This document shows positions 16,423 through 18,913 of a stretch of 18,913 nucleotides of DNA, piece after piece. Position 1 is the first letter of the stretch; every line of letters starts with the position of its first letter. Below the pieces are notes generated by a model. It was not told the DNA's origin. It made no database searches and saw only the letters and a program-made list of their open reading frames with translations. Both the position numbers and the translations under genes were made by a program. The DNA is taken from NCBI GenBank assembly GCA_050949165.1, contig JBMNFF010000002.1, positions 1-18,913 of the forward strand. The letters are read 5' to 3'. The DNA is from DAIOXA01 sp050949165. Lineage in GTDB: Bacteria > Bacillota > Proteinivoracia > UBA4975.

Positions 16423-16507
16423 AAGGTCTGTCCCCAAGCAAAAGAGGAGGCGTCGGCCAGGGGACAGACCTTTTCGCACGGAAGCCCCTTTTCTAAGGTC
16501 TGTCCCC
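16423..16507. repeat. Three copies of a 13-bp repeat (AAGGTCTGTCCCC) in +, -, + order
   Basis: Copies are at 16423-16435 (+), 16460-16472 (-) and 16495-16507 (+), all identical. The first two form a perfect 13-bp stem with a 24-nt loop, and the second and third could pair instead. The third ends two bases from the insertion sequence. The intergenic stretch 16363-16684 holds otherwise only the inverted repeat at 16368-16397 and the left end of the insertion sequence. The pattern resembles REPIN elements mobilised by REP-associated transposases (inference). Confidence 0.85.
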
Positions 16508-16508
16508 A

Positions 16509-16527
16509 AAATAAAGGGGCTGTCGCA
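16509..16527 (+). repeat. Left terminal inverted repeat of the IS1182-like element
   Basis: AAATAAAGGGGCTGTCGCA; it pairs with the right end at 18 of 19 positions. Confidence 0.85.
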
Positions 16528-16566
16528 AAACGTTTAATTAATAACGTTGGGCGATAGCCCTTTTTT
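16517..16566 (+). terminator. Hairpin and U run at the left end of the insertion sequence
   Basis: GGGCTGTCGC (16517-16526) pairs with GCGATAGCCC (16551-16560), with an inner AACGTT/AACGTT stem and loop TAATTAAT, and six T residues follow. On the plus strand this is a good rho-independent terminator, so it should stop transcription entering the element from the left, antisense to the transposase. One stem arm is the terminal inverted repeat itself. Confidence 0.65.
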
Positions 16567-16637
16567 CTTGGTTCTAGCTGAAAAATGGCCTCTTTCTAGG
16601 GCATTTTCCGCGGTTTCGGCCCATTTTTGGGTATGAC

Positions 16638-16664
16638 AAAATAGGGGAAGGGGGCTTCCCCTAT
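16638..16664 (-). terminator. Probable terminator of the transposase gene
   Basis: On the minus strand ATAGGGGAAG/CTTCCCCTAT forms a perfect 10-bp stem with a CCCC loop, followed by TTTGTC. It begins 20 nt after the transposase stop. Confidence 0.6.
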
Positions 16665-16684
16665 GGATAACCTGTTATTTAGGC

Positions 16685-18289
16685 TTAAGCTACCTTAGAA
16701 TTATGTAAATATGCTCCACAGCGTCCAGATCGGATTTTGTTGTGGAGTTTATTTATGTTGAATGCCATAGCCAACAGCAGGAATTCTGTCTGTACTTTTA
16801 CCTGGCCACGTAAGAGGAAACGCCGAAATCCCATGTCTTGTTTCAGCACACCGAAGGCGCCCTCAACCTGGATGGAGCGGTTCGTGCGTAACAGAACGCC
16901 TTTCTCGCTGTTAATGCGTGCCTCCATCTCAGCGCGCTGCCTTTGAAAAGACTTAGAAACGTGGAGATTCTTGCTCCGCTTTTCGAGGGGTATTTTACTC
17001 GAGCCTTTTATACATTTGGCCTTGTACGGGCAACCGGAACAGTGAGCGCAGGAATACACGGTTGTTACTGTGGGGTATCCGGACTTGGTTTTGGCTTTCT
17101 TCTCGTACGCTGCCTGGATTTTATTGCCTGCGTAGCAAATGTAAGCATCGCTTTCTGCATCATAGAGCATATTTTCTCGTTTGCCAATGTCGCTTCTGTA
17201 TTTTCTTGTCTTGGCCCGGTCATGGTTTGCAGGTTTAATAAAAGCGATCTGGCCGTTTTCCTCGCACCAGGTATAATTCTCTTCGCTTTCGAAGCCAGCG
17301 TCAGCTACCGGCTCTGTGTAGCCCAGAGGAAGCAGCTTTTCCATTATGGGAATAAATGTGGCCATGTCGCTGCGTTCTTGTGAAATCATCGCAGCTACGA
17401 TGTATTCTGCATCAACTGCTATAGTGACATTGTAGGCCGGTTTCAATTGGCCGTTCCTCATATGGTCTTCTTTTAAACGCATGAAGGTTGCGTCCTTATC
17501 TGTCTTGGAAAAGCTGTTTCTGTCCCCAAAGATGTGGTTATGGCCATCATACCGCCTCTGGCGGGCCAGGTACCCTTCCACGGTTTCCACAGCTCTTTGT
17601 AAGGGAGTTTTCCGCTTCCCTTTGCCCTTGACGAATTTTGTGTCCCCTTTGAGAGCGTATAGCCGTTTTCGGAGCTTCTTTAAATCCTTAGCCCGGATTT
17701 TCTCTCCTACCCGAAAGCGCAGGCCAAACTCGGCTGCAATTTTTGGCAGTTCGACCCGCAACTTCGCCTGCATCTTGGCTTCATTCTTTTGTGTGGACTT
17801 CTTCCACACAAAGCTGTACCGATTGGCGTTGGCCTCGAACTTCGTGCCATCGATAAACGCGTTGCGCAGTGACAGCTCCCCTGCTTCTGCCAAGTAATAT
17901 ACCAGCTGAGAAAACAGGTCATCCATAACGCCAGGAAGCCGCTCGCTCCGGAAGCGAGCGATGGTAGAATGATCGGGTGCAGGAGAACGTCCCAGCAGAT
18001 ACATGAAGTTTACGTCGCGCTTACAAGCTTGCTCCAAGGCACGGGAGGAATAGATGCCATTCATGTATCCATACACCAGCACCTTGAATAGACTTTTGGG
18101 AGGCGTCTCGATTCTCCCTATACGGGAGTACGCAGCGTGCAGTTTTCTATAATCCATCCTTTCAAGCACGGCGTTGAGTAGTCTCACCGAATCGTCTTCC
18201 GGGATTAATTCGCCAATGTCCATGGGTAGGACCAGTTGATATGCACCCCCGGTTGGTGTATAATCTGGTCGTAAAATATTGATTTGCAT
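16685..18289 (-). CDS. tnp: IS1182-family transposase, intact
   Basis: This 534-residue DDE transposase has the family's N-terminal domain (LPEDDSVR-like region near residue 30; DHSTIARFR at 106-114, DNA-binding), then the catalytic core with Asp147 (AFIDGTKFEAN), Asp330 (VADAGFES) and Glu476 (QVEGAFGVLKQD) as likely DDE residues. A Cys cluster (C414, C417, C420, C426, in CAHCSGCPYKAKC) sits within the insertion before the last Glu and may bind zinc. A long basic stretch (about 198-230) should contact DNA. Length and motifs are complete, so the element may be active. No clear ribosome binding site precedes the ATG (AAAATATAGTT), suggesting low translation, as is common for transposases. Confidence 0.95.
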   Translation of the reverse strand: MQINILRPDYTPTGGAYQLVLPMDIGELIPEDDSVRLLNAVLERMDYRKLHAAYSRIGRIETPPKSLFKVLVYGYMNGIYSSRALEQACKRDVNFMYLLGRSPAPDHSTIARFRSERLPGVMDDLFSQLVYYLAEAGELSLRNAFIDGTKFEANANRYSFVWKKSTQKNEAKMQAKLRVELPKIAAEFGLRFRVGEKIRAKDLKKLRKRLYALKGDTKFVKGKGKRKTPLQRAVETVEGYLARQRRYDGHNHIFGDRNSFSKTDKDATFMRLKEDHMRNGQLKPAYNVTIAVDAEYIVAAMISQERSDMATFIPIMEKLLPLGYTEPVADAGFESEENYTWCEENGQIAFIKPANHDRAKTRKYRSDIGKRENMLYDAESDAYICYAGNKIQAAYEKKAKTKSGYPTVTTVYSCAHCSGCPYKAKCIKGSSKIPLEKRSKNLHVSKSFQRQRAEMEARINSEKGVLLRTNRSIQVEGAFGVLKQDMGFRRFLLRGQVKVQTEFLLLAMAFNINKLHNKIRSGRCGAYLHNSKVA

Positions 18290-18305
18290 AACTATATTTT
18301 ACAGC

Positions 18306-18350
18306 AAAAGACGGCTTCTGGGTACTACCAGTCGCCGTCTTTTGTGTGTT
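18306..18350. terminator. Bidirectional hairpin between the right IS end and the transposase start
   Basis: AAAAGACGGC (18306-18315) pairs perfectly with GCCGTCTTTT (18334-18343), and an inner CTGG/CCAG stem closes part of the loop. Uridine-rich tracts follow on both strands. It lies 17 nt upstream of the transposase ATG and should block transcripts entering from the flanking oxidoreductase operon. Confidence 0.7.
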
Positions 18351-18356
18351 TTTCAA

Positions 18357-18385
18357 GGGCTGTTAGTGCAACAGCCCCTTTATTT
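18357..18385 (-). repeat. Right terminal inverted repeat with its own palindrome
   Basis: The inverted repeat occupies 18367-18385. GGGCTGTT (18357-18364) pairs with AACAGCCC (18370-18377) around AGTGC, so the tip of the element folds on itself as the left end does. Confidence 0.8.
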
Positions 18386-18393
18386 ATCTATCC

Positions 18394-18913
18394 TTACTCG
18401 CGTATTCGGCGCCCCCGCTCCATGGCTTGCTCGTTGACGGGGAGCAAATCGTGGCGGTGGGCGGGCAGGACCTTGCGCAGGGCTGCCTTGATGGATTCGG
18501 GCTTTGCCACGCCGGTCTTGGCCAGGAGGGCGCCCATGACCACCATGTTGGCCACCCGGCTGTTGCCCAGCTCGGTGGCGATTTCATTGGCAGGGATGCC
18601 GACGACGGTGATGTCTTCCCTGCCTTCCTCCCGCTCGATGAGGGAGGAGTTGTAAATCAGGAGGCCGCCCCTTCTTGAGCTTGGGTTCAAACTTCAGCAT
18701 GGAGGGCAGGTTCATGGCCACCACTACGTCGGGATCGGTGACCAGAGGCGAGCCGATCTCATCTGCGGTGACCACCACGGCGCAGTTGGCGGTGCCGCCC
18801 CGCATTTCCGGTCCGTAGGAAGGAATCCAGGACACGTTCTTTTCTTCCAGCATTCCGGCATAGGCCAACATCATGCCCATGGACATGACGCCCTGGCCGC
18901 CGAAGCCCGCAAA
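18394..18913 (-). pseudogene. 2-oxoacid:ferredoxin oxidoreductase gamma subunit, partial at the right edge and frameshifted
   Basis: The gamma subunit belongs to the pyruvate/2-ketoisovalerate/2-oxoglutarate ferredoxin oxidoreductase family, which oxidises 2-oxoacids to acyl-CoA with thiamine diphosphate and ferredoxin in the anaerobic cytoplasm. The visible N-terminal part reads FAGFGGQGVMSMGMMLAYAG, the family signature, then SYGPEMRGGTANC. After LKFEPKLKKG the frame shifts in a run of four G (18668-18671); dropping one base gives KKGGLLIYNSSLIE and the normal C-terminus to the TAA at 18394. Only the first few residues are missing off the edge. The likeness is closest to the 2-ketoisovalerate/2-oxoglutarate group, but the substrate cannot be fixed without the alpha and beta subunits. 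The extra G is either a sequence error or a true lesion. Confidence 0.82.

Larger units (their letters stand above)
16509..18385 (-). mobile_element. Complete IS1182-family insertion sequence
   Basis: The element is about 1877 bp and contains one full-length transposase gene on the minus strand. Terminal inverted repeats read AAATAAAGGGGCTGTYGCA from both outer ends, differing at one base. If the A/T-rich first seven bases are excluded, the ends are 16516 and 18378. I found no direct target duplication in the flanks. The left end abuts the 13-bp repeat cluster; the right end is 8 bp past the stop codon of the oxidoreductase gamma subunit, so no gene is visibly interrupted. Both ends carry extra hairpins described separately. 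Confidence 0.88.

Noticed and set aside
16423..16507. CRISPR array
   Set aside because: Only three 13-bp repeats in alternating orientation, with no direct-repeat periodicity and no cas genes.
18386..18393. Target site duplication of the insertion sequence
   Set aside because: The bases next to the right end do not match those next to the left end in direct orientation at any tested border.

Overview
The window reads as chromosomal DNA from a spore-forming, probably anaerobic member of the Bacillota (Clostridia-like). The grounds are a SpoIIM homologue, a neighbouring DUF3866 gene, a ferredoxin-type 2-oxoacid oxidoreductase gamma subunit, and strong purine-rich Shine-Dalgarno sites. The core genes on the right (about 11.3-16.4 kb and the last 0.5 kb) are GC-rich. 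The left 11 kb is clearly more AT-rich, which suggests an acquired defence island.

Positions 1-11069 hold one defence cluster, all on the minus strand and read right to left: a 1073-residue SNF2-type helicase, a DUF4391 protein, a Schlafen/AlbA_2-domain protein, a DUF1883-TIR protein, a type III modification methyltransferase (Mod), a RhuM-family protein, and a type III restriction subunit (Res) that runs off the left edge. Most junctions are very tight: stop/start overlaps at DUF4391/AlbA and RhuM/Res, 1 nt between mod and rhuM, 12 nt between TIR and mod, 20 nt between helicase and DUF4391. The exception is a roughly 195-nt gap before the TIR gene, which may hold an internal promoter. I read this as a composite system: a type III restriction-modification core (Mod plus Res), a helicase/DUF4391 module, and embedded AlbA, TIR and RhuM genes. 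The TIR protein has the WxxxE motif of NAD-consuming TIR effectors, so an abortive-infection arm beside DNA restriction is plausible but not proven.

Positions 11070-12426 hold a divergent promoter region and a plus-strand lipoprotein gene with a clear promoter, ribosome binding site, lipobox and terminator. From 12459 to 16353, on the minus strand, lie a membrane-anchored alpha/beta hydrolase, spoIIM, a DUF3866 gene and an M20 (PepT-like) peptidase. The peptidase reading frame is broken by two single-base insertions.

Positions 16363-18393 hold a hairpin, three copies of a 13-bp repeat, and a complete IS1182-family insertion sequence (about 1.88 kb, 534-residue transposase). The element has 19-bp terminal inverted repeats and hairpins or terminators at both ends. 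It lies 8 bp past the stop codon of the 2-oxoacid oxidoreductase gamma subunit, which is cut by the right edge and has its own single-base frameshift. No tRNA, rRNA, CRISPR array or integrase gene was seen.
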